53,390 bases of DNA from Fidelibacterota bacterium. GTDB lineage: Bacteria; Fidelibacterota; Marinisomatia; Marinisomatales; TCS55. How positions within the stretch are numbered: the first letter of the stretch is position 1; each line of letters begins with the position of its first letter. The position numbers and the translations under genes are program-made. The DNA lies in NCBI GenBank assembly GCA_022561485.1, contig JADFRD010000007.1, positions 1 through 53,390 of the forward strand. Reading direction: 5' to 3'. This document shows, piece by piece, positions 26,324 through 35,238 of this stretch. A model generated the notes under the pieces. It worked only from the letters and a program-made list of their open reading frames with translations. It was not told where the DNA came from and did no database searches.

Positions 26324-26536
26324 TTAATCTCCGAATAAATAAATGATGAAGATAGCCATGAGGATGAGGATGATAGCCAGGATATGGACCATATTCATTC
26401 CGCTGGAAGGAAGATATGATGATTCTTTTTCCCCTTCATCGCCGTATTTTCTTTTGTTGTAGGAAATTAGCTTAAAACTGAAAATCAGTAGTCCACCAAA
26501 AAAGAAAAGGGCACCGATGAGAGTGAGTGAGTTCAT
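26324..26536 (-). CDS. Small two-helix membrane protein
   Basis: A 70-aa protein with two hydrophobic segments (about 5-25 and 49-68) separated by a charged loop containing KRKYGDEGEKESS. The family is not recognised. It lies 142 bases upstream of the T9SS cargo gene on the same strand and about 35 bases after the murQ-coupled micro-ORF. The composition and clean hairpin topology support a real gene, but no motif gives a role. Confidence 0.55.
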   Translation of the reverse strand: MNSLTLIGALFFFGGLLIFSFKLISYNKRKYGDEGEKESSYLPSSGMNMVHILAIILILMAIFIIYLFGD

Positions 26537-26569
26537 AACTAAAGATTAAGGTATATCTTCAAAAGTGAT

Positions 26570-26656
26570 TTAACAAGTCAAATGAAGAACAGCTTTCGCC
26601 TTAGCGCTTAATCCCTCAATATCGACAATGTTTTCAAGTGAAGGTTTTGTTGTCAT
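26570..26656 (-). CDS. Micro-ORF translationally coupled to murQ (28 aa)
   Basis: ATG at 26656 overlaps the murQ stop as ATGA. The 28-codon frame reads MTTKPSLENIVDIEGLSAKA and continues to LHLTC before TAA. The coupling is exactly what is seen between real operon genes. It could be a genuine small protein, or the 5' stump of a lost downstream gene (an amino-sugar kinase or transporter often follows murQ). No homologue is recognised. Confidence 0.35.
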   Translation of the reverse strand: MTTKPSLENIVDIEGLSAKAKAVLHLTC

Positions 26657-27573
26657 TTACGTACCGGATTTTCAAGAATTCTTCGCAACGATCCATCCGC
26701 TTCCTTCAGCAATAAATCCGCTTCTTCCACGGAGCATTGTTTTTTTACCATTACCACCGCATTTTTCACCGACTGTCCCGCTGCAAAAAGAGCGTTCCGG
26801 GCTTCATCATGTTCCAGTCCGGTTAATTGGCTGATTATGCGTGACCCACGATCCACAAGTTTATCATTTACAGTCATAAGGTCTACCATGAGGTTTCCGT
26901 AGACTTTTCCCAGCTGGATCATCGTTGTTGTGGAAATCATATTCAAGACGAGTTTCGTGGCGGTACCGGCCTTCATGCGGGTGGAGCCGGTAATGACTTC
27001 CGGCCCGGTTTCCACTTTGATGACCACATCCGCCTGCGCATCATAAAATGGCTTGGGCGTACAGATAATATAAGCGGTACCGCACCCGATTTCCTTACCG
27101 TAATCAATCGCTCGTTGTACGTAGGCTGCCGCGCCGCTGGTACTGATGCCTATGACCACGTCACCTTTTTTTAATCCAAATTTTTGTAGATCTTTAACAG
27201 CGTTTTCGGGTGTATCCTCCGCTCCTTCAATGGACCGGCGTAATGCATCGTCTCCCCCGGCGATGATACCATTGAACCAGTCCGGCGGCGCGGAGTATGT
27301 CGGAGGTATTTCTGAGGCATCCAAGACGCCCAGGCGACCGGAAGTACCGGCGCCGACATAAATAATCCGATGCCCACTGCGGATGGCCTGTGTGGTGATT
27401 TCTACAACATTGCTGATTTCCGGAATGGCTTCAGCCACCTTTTTAGCGATGGATCTGTCTTCCCTGTTAATGACATTCAGGATTTCAGGAATGGATTTGT
27501 CATCTATATGGGTAGTACGGGTATTCTGCTGTTCGGTTAGGAGATCCCCGCGGGATTTTGTTATTATTGTCAT
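26653..27573 (-). CDS. murQ: N-acetylmuramic acid 6-phosphate etherase
   Basis: Cleaves the lactyl ether of MurNAc-6-phosphate to GlcNAc-6-phosphate and D-lactate during peptidoglycan recycling, in the cytoplasm. The 306 aa fit the SIS-fold family: VGAGTSGRLGVLDASEIPPTY (73-93; Glu88 matches the catalytic acid position), IAGGDDALRRSIEGAEDTPE (second acidic residue around 117-119), GISTSGAAAYV and ITGSTRMKAGTATKLVLN. AAGGAT precedes the ATG. The upstream gene encodes an NhaC-type antiporter. No anmK or GlcNAc kinase follows; only a 28-codon coupled frame does. Confidence 0.95.
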   Translation of the reverse strand: MTIITKSRGDLLTEQQNTRTTHIDDKSIPEILNVINREDRSIAKKVAEAIPEISNVVEITTQAIRSGHRIIYVGAGTSGRLGVLDASEIPPTYSAPPDWFNGIIAGGDDALRRSIEGAEDTPENAVKDLQKFGLKKGDVVIGISTSGAAAYVQRAIDYGKEIGCGTAYIICTPKPFYDAQADVVIKVETGPEVITGSTRMKAGTATKLVLNMISTTTMIQLGKVYGNLMVDLMTVNDKLVDRGSRIISQLTGLEHDEARNALFAAGQSVKNAVVMVKKQCSVEEADLLLKEADGSLRRILENPVRK

Positions 27574-27647
27574 GGGGGAATTTATCCTTATTAGTCTCTT
27601 TTATAAAGAGGGATTTAGAAATGTCAGATTTTGAACTTTCGGATGTA

Positions 27648-27662
27648 AACCTTTGAAAGGTT
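27648..27662. terminator. Palindrome AACCTTTGAAAGGTT at the 3' end of the nhaC-like gene
   Basis: A perfect 7-bp-arm palindrome overlapping the TAA of the antiporter gene (minus strand). The core ACCTTTSAAAGGT also occurs at 47174-47186 next to another gene end. No long T-run is present, so terminator function is weakly supported. Confidence 0.35.
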
Positions 27663-29313
27663 ATTTAACAATAATTGTTTTACCAAAAAAGCGGACCACA
27701 GCCGCCACCAGTGCTATACCAAGAACGTGGCTCAAGAGAAGCGACATTCCCATACCCACAAAAATAAATCCGGTAAACAAAGCAATTCCAGCGCTCACCA
27801 ATGCATAGGGCAGCTGAGTGCGCACATGATCTATATGATCAGCCCCGGAGGCTGTGGAAGATAAGACTGTGGTATCGGAAATAGGTGAACAGTGATCCCC
27901 AAATACTGAACCGGATAAAACAGCCGCAAACGAACTTAAAAATATGGGAGTCTGGACTGCTTCATTCCCATTGCCACCTAAAAGTTGTATAGCCATGGGG
28001 ACAATTACCGGAACCAGAATCGACATGGTGGCCCAAGATGAACCGGTGGAAAAACTGATGGCGGCAGCTGTGATAAACGTGATAGCCGGCAATAACTTCG
28101 GTGTAATAAAACCGGAGGATAAACTCACGATGTATTCAGCTGTTTTCATATCAGCACAGACATCACCGATCGTCCACGCCAGGATCAATATGATACAGGC
28201 CATGACCATGGAGCGAACTCCGTTGATCCAGGCTTCCATCGCTTTCGGCAAGGTCAGAAGACCCCTGATGAGTGAGATACCAATTGCAGCAAACCCGGAT
28301 AAAAATGATCCCCAGATAAGTGCTGTGTTGGCATCGGCTGCTCCGATAATATTTCGAAATGATTTTTCCACCCCATCACTTAAGGAATTCAGTCCGGTAA
28401 TAAACAAACCCCCAATAGTAATCATAATAACCAGTGAGATGGGAATGGCGGCGAAACTCCAGTGGGAAGTTTCGCTGGAATCGAATTGATCAATCAATGA
28501 CTTATCCATCATGGGTTGTGCACCTTCTGCCAATACTTTTCCGGTGGTTTGCGATCGTGTTTCTGCCTTCAGCATGGCTCCGAACTCCCGCTTCATAAAC
28601 ACCGTAAAAAACAAAAACAGTAATGTAAAAATGCAATAAAATGAAAATGGTATACTTTGGAGAAATGTGAAATAAGAGTTTTGAGTGATTCCGTGGGTTC
28701 GATATGGAGCGTCCAGCAGACTCGCCTGAAAAATAGACCAAGTGCTGATAACCGCCAAACTGGCAACCGGGGCGGCTGTGGAATCCACCAGATACGATAA
28801 TTTTTCCCGGGAGATTTTTACCTTATCCGTAAAGGGGCGCATCATATTCCCCACCAGAAGCGTATTGGAATAATCATCAAAAAAGATTACCAGCCCCAGA
28901 AATGCCGTCACCAGCTGTCCACGAAAATTATTGGTGGCATATTTTGACGCTGCCTGAACTACACCTTTCATACTCCCATTGGCGGACATGACACCAATTA
29001 AACCGCCAAATGCCAGCGTAAAAAATAAAATTGAGGTGTGTCCTGCACTCCCAGCTAAAGATTGCACAAGATAGTGATCCAACGTTGAAGTCAATCCCGA
29101 CCAGAACCCTCCTGTCATCACCATGACACCAATGACAATTCCCGTAAACAAAGATAAATGAGCCTGTTTGGTAATGAGGGCCAAGGCAATCGCCATTAAC
29201 GGTGGAAGTAAACTGGTCCAGCTTAACCCGGTTAATGGTTCCGGTTCTCCACTCCCATATAAAACCGCTGCTGTTGCGCCGAGAAGGATAAATATCATTG
29301 TTTTCCGAAACAT
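27661..29313 (-). CDS. NhaC-family Na+/H+ (or substrate/cation) antiporter
   Basis: A 550-aa inner-membrane transporter of the Na+/H+ antiporter NhaC family, with about 12 or more hydrophobic segments. Conserved pieces: FTLAFGGLIGVMSANGSMKGV, VIFFDDYSNTLLVGNMMRPFTDK (about 143-165), the broken-helix stretch ISFSTGSSWATMSILVPVIVPMA (about 440-462) and SVFGDHCSPISDTTVLSSTASG (about 493-514), typical of this family. It may exchange Na+ for H+ or for an organic ion such as malate/lactate; the adjacent murQ releases D-lactate, so a link is conceivable but unproven. No clear Shine-Dalgarno. Its promoter must lie in the spacer containing the second MITE-like element. Confidence 0.85.
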   Translation of the reverse strand: MFRKTMIFILLGATAAVLYGSGEPEPLTGLSWTSLLPPLMAIALALITKQAHLSLFTGIVIGVMVMTGGFWSGLTSTLDHYLVQSLAGSAGHTSILFFTLAFGGLIGVMSANGSMKGVVQAASKYATNNFRGQLVTAFLGLVIFFDDYSNTLLVGNMMRPFTDKVKISREKLSYLVDSTAAPVASLAVISTWSIFQASLLDAPYRTHGITQNSYFTFLQSIPFSFYCIFTLLFLFFTVFMKREFGAMLKAETRSQTTGKVLAEGAQPMMDKSLIDQFDSSETSHWSFAAIPISLVIMITIGGLFITGLNSLSDGVEKSFRNIIGAADANTALIWGSFLSGFAAIGISLIRGLLTLPKAMEAWINGVRSMVMACIILILAWTIGDVCADMKTAEYIVSLSSGFITPKLLPAITFITAAAISFSTGSSWATMSILVPVIVPMAIQLLGGNGNEAVQTPIFLSSFAAVLSGSVFGDHCSPISDTTVLSSTASGADHIDHVRTQLPYALVSAGIALFTGFIFVGMGMSLLLSHVLGIALVAAVVRFFGKTIIVK

Positions 29314-29374
29314 AAGGCAGGGAAATTAGCCGTCAAGCAGTGTCTTTGCAACGACCAGTTTATTGAATATAATA

Positions 29375-29577
29375 GAGTCCTTTGCAAAACCTATTGCACA
29401 AATTAAAAAGTTTAAAATTCGCCTGCTTTTTGTTGGAAAATTTATTAATAGCTATGCTATTAATTTCATTTCCCGCCTTCCCGCCTGCCACAATACATAA
29501 TAAAAAGAACGGGGCGGGCAGGAATCAGATAAATTTTAACTCATTTTTCTTCACACAATACGTTTTGCAAAGGACTC
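29375..29577. mobile_element. MITE-like element, copy 2 (long form with nested GC-rich palindrome)
   Basis: A 203-bp element with 22-bp terminal inverted repeats that differ at one position: GAGTCCTTTGCAAAAC plus CTATTG at 29375-29396, and the inverse of GAGTCCTTTGCAAAAC plus GTATTG at 29556-29577. It encodes nothing. An internal palindrome ATTAATAGC-TAT-GCTATTAAT is at 29444-29464. At about 29471-29522 it carries a CCCGCC/GGGGCGGGCAGG insert absent from copy 1 (11238-11397). It sits in the divergent spacer between the antiporter gene and the LptF/G gene, ending 22 bases before the latter's ATG. The target-site duplication is unclear, and the parent transposase is not in the window. Confidence 0.88.
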
Positions 29578-29599
29578 TTATAGTAAATTCTATCTTCTT

Positions 29600-30694
29600 A
29601 TGATTAAAAAACTAGACCTTTACCTCCTGAAGCAGTTTATAACCATTCTGGTTGTGTCACTGATGGGGTTTTTAAGTGTTTTCATCATTGTGGACTTGAT
29701 TGAAAACCTGGACCGATACATTGATAACAATATGCCTTGGTTAGTCGTGCTGAAATATTACGGTTACAGTGTACCGTTTTTCATCAATATTGCCCTGCCT
29801 ATGTCCATGATGATTGCCACTGTTTTCAGTTTCGGATTAATGACGAAACGCAATGAATGGACAGCCATGAAATCCGCAGGGATCAGTCTTTACCGGCTTT
29901 CCGCAACATTGATAATTTTCAGCATTTTGATCAGCTTGATTTCATTTGAATTTGATAATAAATATGTCAGTTGGGGTATGTCAGAACGAGCAGACATTGA
30001 AAAAGAATACATGAAAAAGAAGCCTCGCCGACGGACTAAAAAAACACTGAAGGATATCTTCTTTCAAAAACAGGAAATCCAGCACATTTCCTTAACCAAA
30101 TATCACCTGTATAGCCAAAAAGCGGAAGGTATTACAGTGATAATATTTGCGGACAATATAATTACCCAACGGGTTGATGCAAAAAAAATGGCATGGATTG
30201 ACTCCTTGGAACAATGGGTCGTAACCAATTATTCATTTAGGTCATTTGATGAAAATGGTAATGAAGACCAGGTAATTATTTCTGAAAAAGACACATTATT
30301 GACATTATTACTGCACCCGGATGAAATAGCAGAAGGAAATAAACACCCTGAAGAATTGAATTATTATGAATTGGAAAAACGAATCCAGTATTTACAGGAA
30401 AATGGGGTTGATGCCACCCGCTGGGAAGTCCAGCGTCATTTCAAAATCGCCTTTGCATTTACAAATTTGATTGTGGTTTTATTTGGTATCCCTTTGGTCG
30501 TTGTGCGACCAAAAAGCGGTCTTGCTTTCGGGGGCGGAGCCAGTTTCCTGGTTATTTTTTCGTATTATGCGTTTATCAAGTTTGGACAATCGTTGGGGAT
30601 TAGCGGCGTCATGGACCCGTTCTATTCTGCGTGGCTTGGAAATGTGGTTTTTATTTCAGGAGGGTTACTGCTTCTCTTCAGCGTCCGGAAGTGA
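29600..30694 (+). CDS. LptF/LptG family permease (YjgP/YjgQ)
   Basis: Transmembrane subunit of the LptB2FG lipopolysaccharide exporter, 364 aa. N-terminal DLYLLKQFITILVVSL (TM1), TM2-3 around residues 50-120 with the family signature NEWTAMKSAGISLYRLS (about 92-108), a periplasmic beta-jellyroll (about 125-265), and three C-terminal TM segments (about 275-360, with FGIPLVVVRPKSGLAFGGGASF). Whether it is F or G cannot be decided. The ATG has no close Shine-Dalgarno, and the MITE-like end lies only 22 bases upstream, so the element may contribute the promoter or leader. The 3' end overlaps the convergent barrel gene by 30 bases. Confidence 0.92.
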   Translation: MIKKLDLYLLKQFITILVVSLMGFLSVFIIVDLIENLDRYIDNNMPWLVVLKYYGYSVPFFINIALPMSMMIATVFSFGLMTKRNEWTAMKSAGISLYRLSATLIIFSILISLISFEFDNKYVSWGMSERADIEKEYMKKKPRRRTKKTLKDIFFQKQEIQHISLTKYHLYSQKAEGITVIIFADNIITQRVDAKKMAWIDSLEQWVVTNYSFRSFDENGNEDQVIISEKDTLLTLLLHPDEIAEGNKHPEELNYYELEKRIQYLQENGVDATRWEVQRHFKIAFAFTNLIVVLFGIPLVVVRPKSGLAFGGGASFLVIFSYYAFIKFGQSLGISGVMDPFYSAWLGNVVFISGGLLLLFSVRK

Positions 30695-32197
30695 CTCTTC
30701 AAAAGATTCTTTGTTCTCTTCTTCTGTGTTTTCCGTATCTCCAGTATCTTTCGGAATCGGCGAAGGTGCAATCTCTTCCGGTTTCGGTTTTGACTTTCTG
30801 CTTTTTAAACTCGTGATGGTTAGTTGTGTAGATATATTAACCCCTTTCATGGAATGAATCCATATACCATTGCGAAAGGCAAAACCAAAATCAAAAATGA
30901 CTGGACCTTTATGAAAACCAAACCCCAGCGCTAATTCTTGGAAATTACTTCCGCCCCAAGCATATCCAAGACGCAATGGAAATGATTCAAATTTAGTCAC
31001 TTCCAAACCGGCTGACCATCGCCACCCTTTATGGGAAAACAAGCTGTTAGTGAACCCAGTCCAAAGATCAGAACTGAATAACATTCCATCACCGGCATAG
31101 GACATACCTAACCTAAAAATAGCCGGATAATCCATTTTGAATTCCGGCAAATTACCGTTTTTATCCAATGGAACAGGTACTATCTGATCTTCAGGATCAT
31201 TATTCCAAAAAAGGTTATCATTTCCTATTGTTCCGGCATTTAGTGAATCAATTGTATAAATATACTTGATCGCTACACTGTCATTTAGTGCCTGGCCTGC
31301 CCAGGTAAAATGGAATAAATCATCATCATTCCCATAAACACCATCTCCACCAGCAAGTATATCTTTTATCATGCTTTCCTTATTCCAGGTAATGGATCCA
31401 ATGGCATTGATCATGGATACTCCAAACCGCCAGCCATTGATGTTCCTGGAAACCAGACCAATGTCAACACCAATACCCGATCCACCTATTCCCTGGCGTA
31501 AATAATAAACACCTTCTCCATAAAGGGCCTCATCGGTAGTTACTAGATTCGCATGGCTGGAATCAGGATCAATCCCCATGAAAAATAACCCCTGTAGATA
31601 TTTTAACGTAACACCCAAAGCCAGTTGATCAAATGGTACTGCAAAAGAAAAGCCAAATTCCGTCACACCCATAATTTCATAATGAAGCGTCATGTCTATA
31701 TCAGGATTATTGGCATTGCCTTCCAACAATAACTGCATAAATCCATACGGAATTTGGTAATTCGATAAGATCAGTGTATTGCTGGTTAGCGCCATGTTGC
31801 CGGAAGAATAATTCAACAGGGGTAAGGGTATATGCAGATCTTGAAAAAAGGTTAGTCCACCTGAATCTTTCAGTTGATTTAATAATTGAGTCTTACTATT
31901 GTCGTTTGGATTTTCCGGATTTTCCCCTTCGGCATACAATGTTTTTCCACTAATGGTGTTTAAATTCGCTAATGAAAGCCAGTTACCTACAATTCCAAAA
32001 TCCACTCCAAATAACTGAAGCATGAAGGGTTTATCCTGTTGATACGCCAGCATGGCCGGATTATAGCCTACAGAAAAAATACCATCCGCAACGGTTGAAT
32101 AGGCACCCGCGAGTCCCACTGAACGAGGATCTCGTTTTGTTTGCCCGATAGCAAAGCAAACCAATAATAGAAAAAGAATTATATAGCGAAATCTCAT
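30665..32197 (-). CDS. Outer-membrane beta-barrel protein, PorV/DUF5723-like
   Basis: A 510-aa predicted outer-membrane protein. Signal peptide at 1 to about 19 (ILFLLLVCFAIGQ), then the family opening RDPRSVGLAGAYSTVADGIFSVGYNPAMLA (about 23-52), typical of PorV/UPF0164/DUF5723 proteins. Long stretches of alternating hydrophobic residues follow, with aromatic strand ends. The last 45 residues are a charged, Glu-rich tail (EIAPSPIPKDT...). Strand count cannot be given without modelling. The start overlaps the stop of the upstream 982-aa lipoprotein gene by 4 bases (ATGA), so the two are co-translated and probably act together at the outer membrane. Relation to T9SS (PorV-type shuttle) is plausible but unproven. 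Confidence 0.75.
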   Translation of the reverse strand: MRFRYIILFLLLVCFAIGQTKRDPRSVGLAGAYSTVADGIFSVGYNPAMLAYQQDKPFMLQLFGVDFGIVGNWLSLANLNTISGKTLYAEGENPENPNDNSKTQLLNQLKDSGGLTFFQDLHIPLPLLNYSSGNMALTSNTLILSNYQIPYGFMQLLLEGNANNPDIDMTLHYEIMGVTEFGFSFAVPFDQLALGVTLKYLQGLFFMGIDPDSSHANLVTTDEALYGEGVYYLRQGIGGSGIGVDIGLVSRNINGWRFGVSMINAIGSITWNKESMIKDILAGGDGVYGNDDDLFHFTWAGQALNDSVAIKYIYTIDSLNAGTIGNDNLFWNNDPEDQIVPVPLDKNGNLPEFKMDYPAIFRLGMSYAGDGMLFSSDLWTGFTNSLFSHKGWRWSAGLEVTKFESFPLRLGYAWGGSNFQELALGFGFHKGPVIFDFGFAFRNGIWIHSMKGVNISTQLTITSLKSRKSKPKPEEIAPSPIPKDTGDTENTEEENKESFEESLPDAEEKQ

Positions 32198-35142
32198 CTT
32201 TGGTTAAACCCGCCACGATGTGATTGGACTATCGGTGGTTCCCCGGATAATTTCGCAGCTCGGCCTCCGGTCACTGAAAAATACCAGCCGTTTACATCTT
32301 CAGTCTTGTATTTTCCGGTTTTGTTATCAACGGAATTCGGATCGCGAATGCGAATGCGAACACTGTCTGAATTTACTGTGGGCGTCCACGAGAGCGAATC
32401 GACATTAACGACATCAGATTCGATTTCAACCCAATCGTTTTCGCCGGGATCTGTACCAGTTGCATATTGAAGATCTACCGTAGAAACAGACCCGTAGGTT
32501 TTCCACTTGATAAAATATTCATTGCCGGCATTTAATGTTTCGCCACCATTGGGATATAGTATAACCAATTCATCCGGAGCCGTTTCAAACATACCCGTGT
32601 TGCTCAATCTTAACACAAGAAATGTGCTGATATCAATATAGTCATTTACCGTCAAGTATACAGATCGACCATTAGAGCCATTCAAGTGAAATCGCGGCGC
32701 TGTATAATGGTCTCCGTAGTCTGTCAGCAAGAAAAGTTTGTTCGTATCAATTTCGCTCGTGTATGATATTACACCCGGAGTCGCCACCTGTCCGGGATGA
32801 CCCACAGTGGATGTATCACTATAATATTCAGCCGGTTCCGGAAGAATGACTTTAAGCAATGTATCCACATAGGAAATGATTGTATCTTTACCGGCCGGGT
32901 TAAATTTCACTAAATATACAACACCATCGATGCAATTATCAAAATCGTCCATAACACCGAAAATATATAGGTCTGCTGCGGTAGAATCGGGGTTCAAACG
33001 TGAACATTCGTTCAATACATAGATACTGTCTGTCACTGACCATGACGGATCCTGCGCAGCCAAAGAATCTCTGAAAATACTCAACATTTCCGGTGTGGTA
33101 TCTAATGGAAATAATTTTTTATTCGATAGAAGAATAGAAATGTCTCCTGAAATGGGAATGCTGTTTGTTACTGTTGAAGTTATTTGTGCAAATATCAGTG
33201 ATGAACGAATTTTATTGCGCATATCATGGGCAAATTCTTCAATAGGTGTTTCTGTTACAGAAATAAATGTCATTGGATCCATTATCACTTCAAACGGCGC
33301 AATCATTCGGTATTGGCCGCCAATGGCTGCGCCTCCGACAATGGTACCGCGCCCATCAATTCGGGCAGCAGAACGTATAATCATTACGGCCGGGTTAAAT
33401 GAAAGTAAATCGACAATGGTAGATGTTCCTTCCGATGGAGGTGTTGTAACGCTGTCCGTCCAAGTAGATGCATCTGTGGTTGCGTAACTCAAAACGGTAG
33501 TCCCGATTTTACTCAAGCGAATGATTGTCCGCGTACTATCCGAACCATACGTACTGGGTTTGGCAATTTCAGCCCTGACTTCCACGATGGATGAGTCGCC
33601 GAGTGTATTGTATCCAACCATATCCACATCCAACTGAACAGGAAGGTCAATGGAGTTGACCATATCAAATTCAAATTGAACTCCTGTGAACGCCATGCCG
33701 GAAAAACCAGTTGGCATTCCAGCGATATTTTGTATGGATGGTGGAAATGATTCAATAATATTTGCTTCTAAGGACTGAAAGTGCAATTCGTCCACAGTCA
33801 CATTAATGGTTATTTTTCCCAATTCAGATCCATCCAGCGGTATGAAAGCTGTTTGTTGCCGCAATCGGGCTGTTAGATCGATAACCAATTCTGATAGAGC
33901 GCTATCAGACCCTGCTGGATTTGAAAATGTATACCCATCAATAAAAAATGTTTTACTGTAGGTGGAATAATCTCTGAACAATGCCGTGTCTATTTTAACC
34001 GAATCACTACCGGCTGGCGGTACGAAATTCCTGAAGTTCATAATAAAATCCATATAAAATGGATACGTACTCTTTAAATTCGATATCACTATTTCATTGA
34101 CACCAAAACTTGTGCCTGTTTTAAAAATACCCGAATAAATTTCGATGTCAGATGGAAATGTAACCGGATCCAATTCGGTTGGCATATCATATTCAGCAAT
34201 TTCCACCACTGCTTCATCCACACCGGCAATCCGAATCCTGATGGAAAAATTCACTTGAACGGAGTCATTACTACTGACAGTAAGAATATCAGTATCATCT
34301 CCTGTATAAGATGCCACATCAAAATCAAACAACATTCGAATAGAATTTTTTAACTGTTGATCGCCGATCAGCGTTCTCCTGGCAAACGTATCATCTTTAA
34401 CAACTGTGTTTTGCTGGTGGTCTGCCAACGTATCAGGAGCAATACTGGAACCGGTAAACATGGAAAACCGAACATCAGTCACATCAGTGAGCATTCCATT
34501 ATTTGTAATAGAGGAGTAGAAAAAACTGCTGTCGCTGATGCCATCATTGATAATCATCACTCCGGAAATTTCTGTAATGAACACCGGTAGTTCGCTTTCA
34601 TCGATGGCGGGCAGATCAATTTGAATGGCAGGAAATGTTGTATCAAACGCCGCAACTATTTGGTTCCATGTAGATGCAAAAATCTGTTTATCGCTCCCGG
34701 GGGGTACAGAAAATGTTTCTCCTGATATATCCACTAAACCGGCTGGAGCAAAAGGAATTGTAACATTGATGATTGTATCAACTACAACTGTCAGACTTGG
34801 TGAAGTCGTTGGTGTTCCTTCAAACGCAATATCAGCCCCTACGTTGACTTCTAAATATGACGGATCGATGGATGTTTTGGGAAGAGTATCTTCAAAAATG
34901 ATCTGCATCCCCAACGAATCGGATGCTAGGAAAATCTGCACATTATCGACAATTTCATCCAGTCTGTATCTTTCCTGAACCAAGGGAAATTTCAAATCGA
35001 TATACCACGTGGGTACTTCAAAATCAGAAGGACTATCAAAATCACATGCATAGACGAACAGCAGCAATGCGGGAATGCTGATTTGATAAATATATTTCTT
35101 TAGACGGTTTATTATAGACCTCGGATACCGAACATTAATCAT
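32194..35142 (-). CDS. Large secreted lipoprotein, beta-rich, unknown family
   Basis: A 982-aa protein. A lipoprotein signal precedes Cys33 (LLLFVYACDFDSP), after a basic N-terminus (NRLKKYIY). The mature region is almost entirely beta-strand-like, with repeated motifs of the type VEIAEYDMPTELDPVTFPSD and TINVTVDELHFQSLEANI, suggesting tandem Ig-like or LEA/pilotin-like domains. Near the C-terminus (about 880-970) is an Ig-like module: ILYPNGGETLNAGNEYFIKW followed by VDSLSWTPTVNSDSVRIRIRD. This module is common in surface proteins of this bacterial group. No catalytic motif is seen. Coupled by ATGA overlap to the downstream barrel gene, it may be the exposed partner of that barrel. Confidence 0.7.
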   Translation of the reverse strand: MINVRYPRSIINRLKKYIYQISIPALLLFVYACDFDSPSDFEVPTWYIDLKFPLVQERYRLDEIVDNVQIFLASDSLGMQIIFEDTLPKTSIDPSYLEVNVGADIAFEGTPTTSPSLTVVVDTIINVTIPFAPAGLVDISGETFSVPPGSDKQIFASTWNQIVAAFDTTFPAIQIDLPAIDESELPVFITEISGVMIINDGISDSSFFYSSITNNGMLTDVTDVRFSMFTGSSIAPDTLADHQQNTVVKDDTFARRTLIGDQQLKNSIRMLFDFDVASYTGDDTDILTVSSNDSVQVNFSIRIRIAGVDEAVVEIAEYDMPTELDPVTFPSDIEIYSGIFKTGTSFGVNEIVISNLKSTYPFYMDFIMNFRNFVPPAGSDSVKIDTALFRDYSTYSKTFFIDGYTFSNPAGSDSALSELVIDLTARLRQQTAFIPLDGSELGKITINVTVDELHFQSLEANIIESFPPSIQNIAGMPTGFSGMAFTGVQFEFDMVNSIDLPVQLDVDMVGYNTLGDSSIVEVRAEIAKPSTYGSDSTRTIIRLSKIGTTVLSYATTDASTWTDSVTTPPSEGTSTIVDLLSFNPAVMIIRSAARIDGRGTIVGGAAIGGQYRMIAPFEVIMDPMTFISVTETPIEEFAHDMRNKIRSSLIFAQITSTVTNSIPISGDISILLSNKKLFPLDTTPEMLSIFRDSLAAQDPSWSVTDSIYVLNECSRLNPDSTAADLYIFGVMDDFDNCIDGVVYLVKFNPAGKDTIISYVDTLLKVILPEPAEYYSDTSTVGHPGQVATPGVISYTSEIDTNKLFLLTDYGDHYTAPRFHLNGSNGRSVYLTVNDYIDISTFLVLRLSNTGMFETAPDELVILYPNGGETLNAGNEYFIKWKTYGSVSTVDLQYATGTDPGENDWVEIESDVVNVDSLSWTPTVNSDSVRIRIRDPNSVDNKTGKYKTEDVNGWYFSVTGGRAAKLSGEPPIVQSHRGGFNQR

Positions 35143-35185
35143 AAATGAATAAGAAATTTATTCATTTTAAGTTATCAAACCATAA

Positions 35186-35215
35186 AAAAATCCACATTCT
35201 TCAATGTGGATTTTT
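35186..35215 (-). terminator. Strong intrinsic terminator of metK-ahcY
   Basis: Arms AAAAATCCACATT (35186-35198) and AATGTGGATTTTT (35203-35215) pair perfectly around CTTC. On the minus strand the second arm runs into a T-tract (TTTTTTT), 24 bases after the ahcY stop. This is the clearest rho-independent terminator in the window, and its flanking A and T runs may also serve the opposite strand. Confidence 0.9.
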
Positions 35216-35238
35216 CAACATTAAATTTTGAAAAATGA

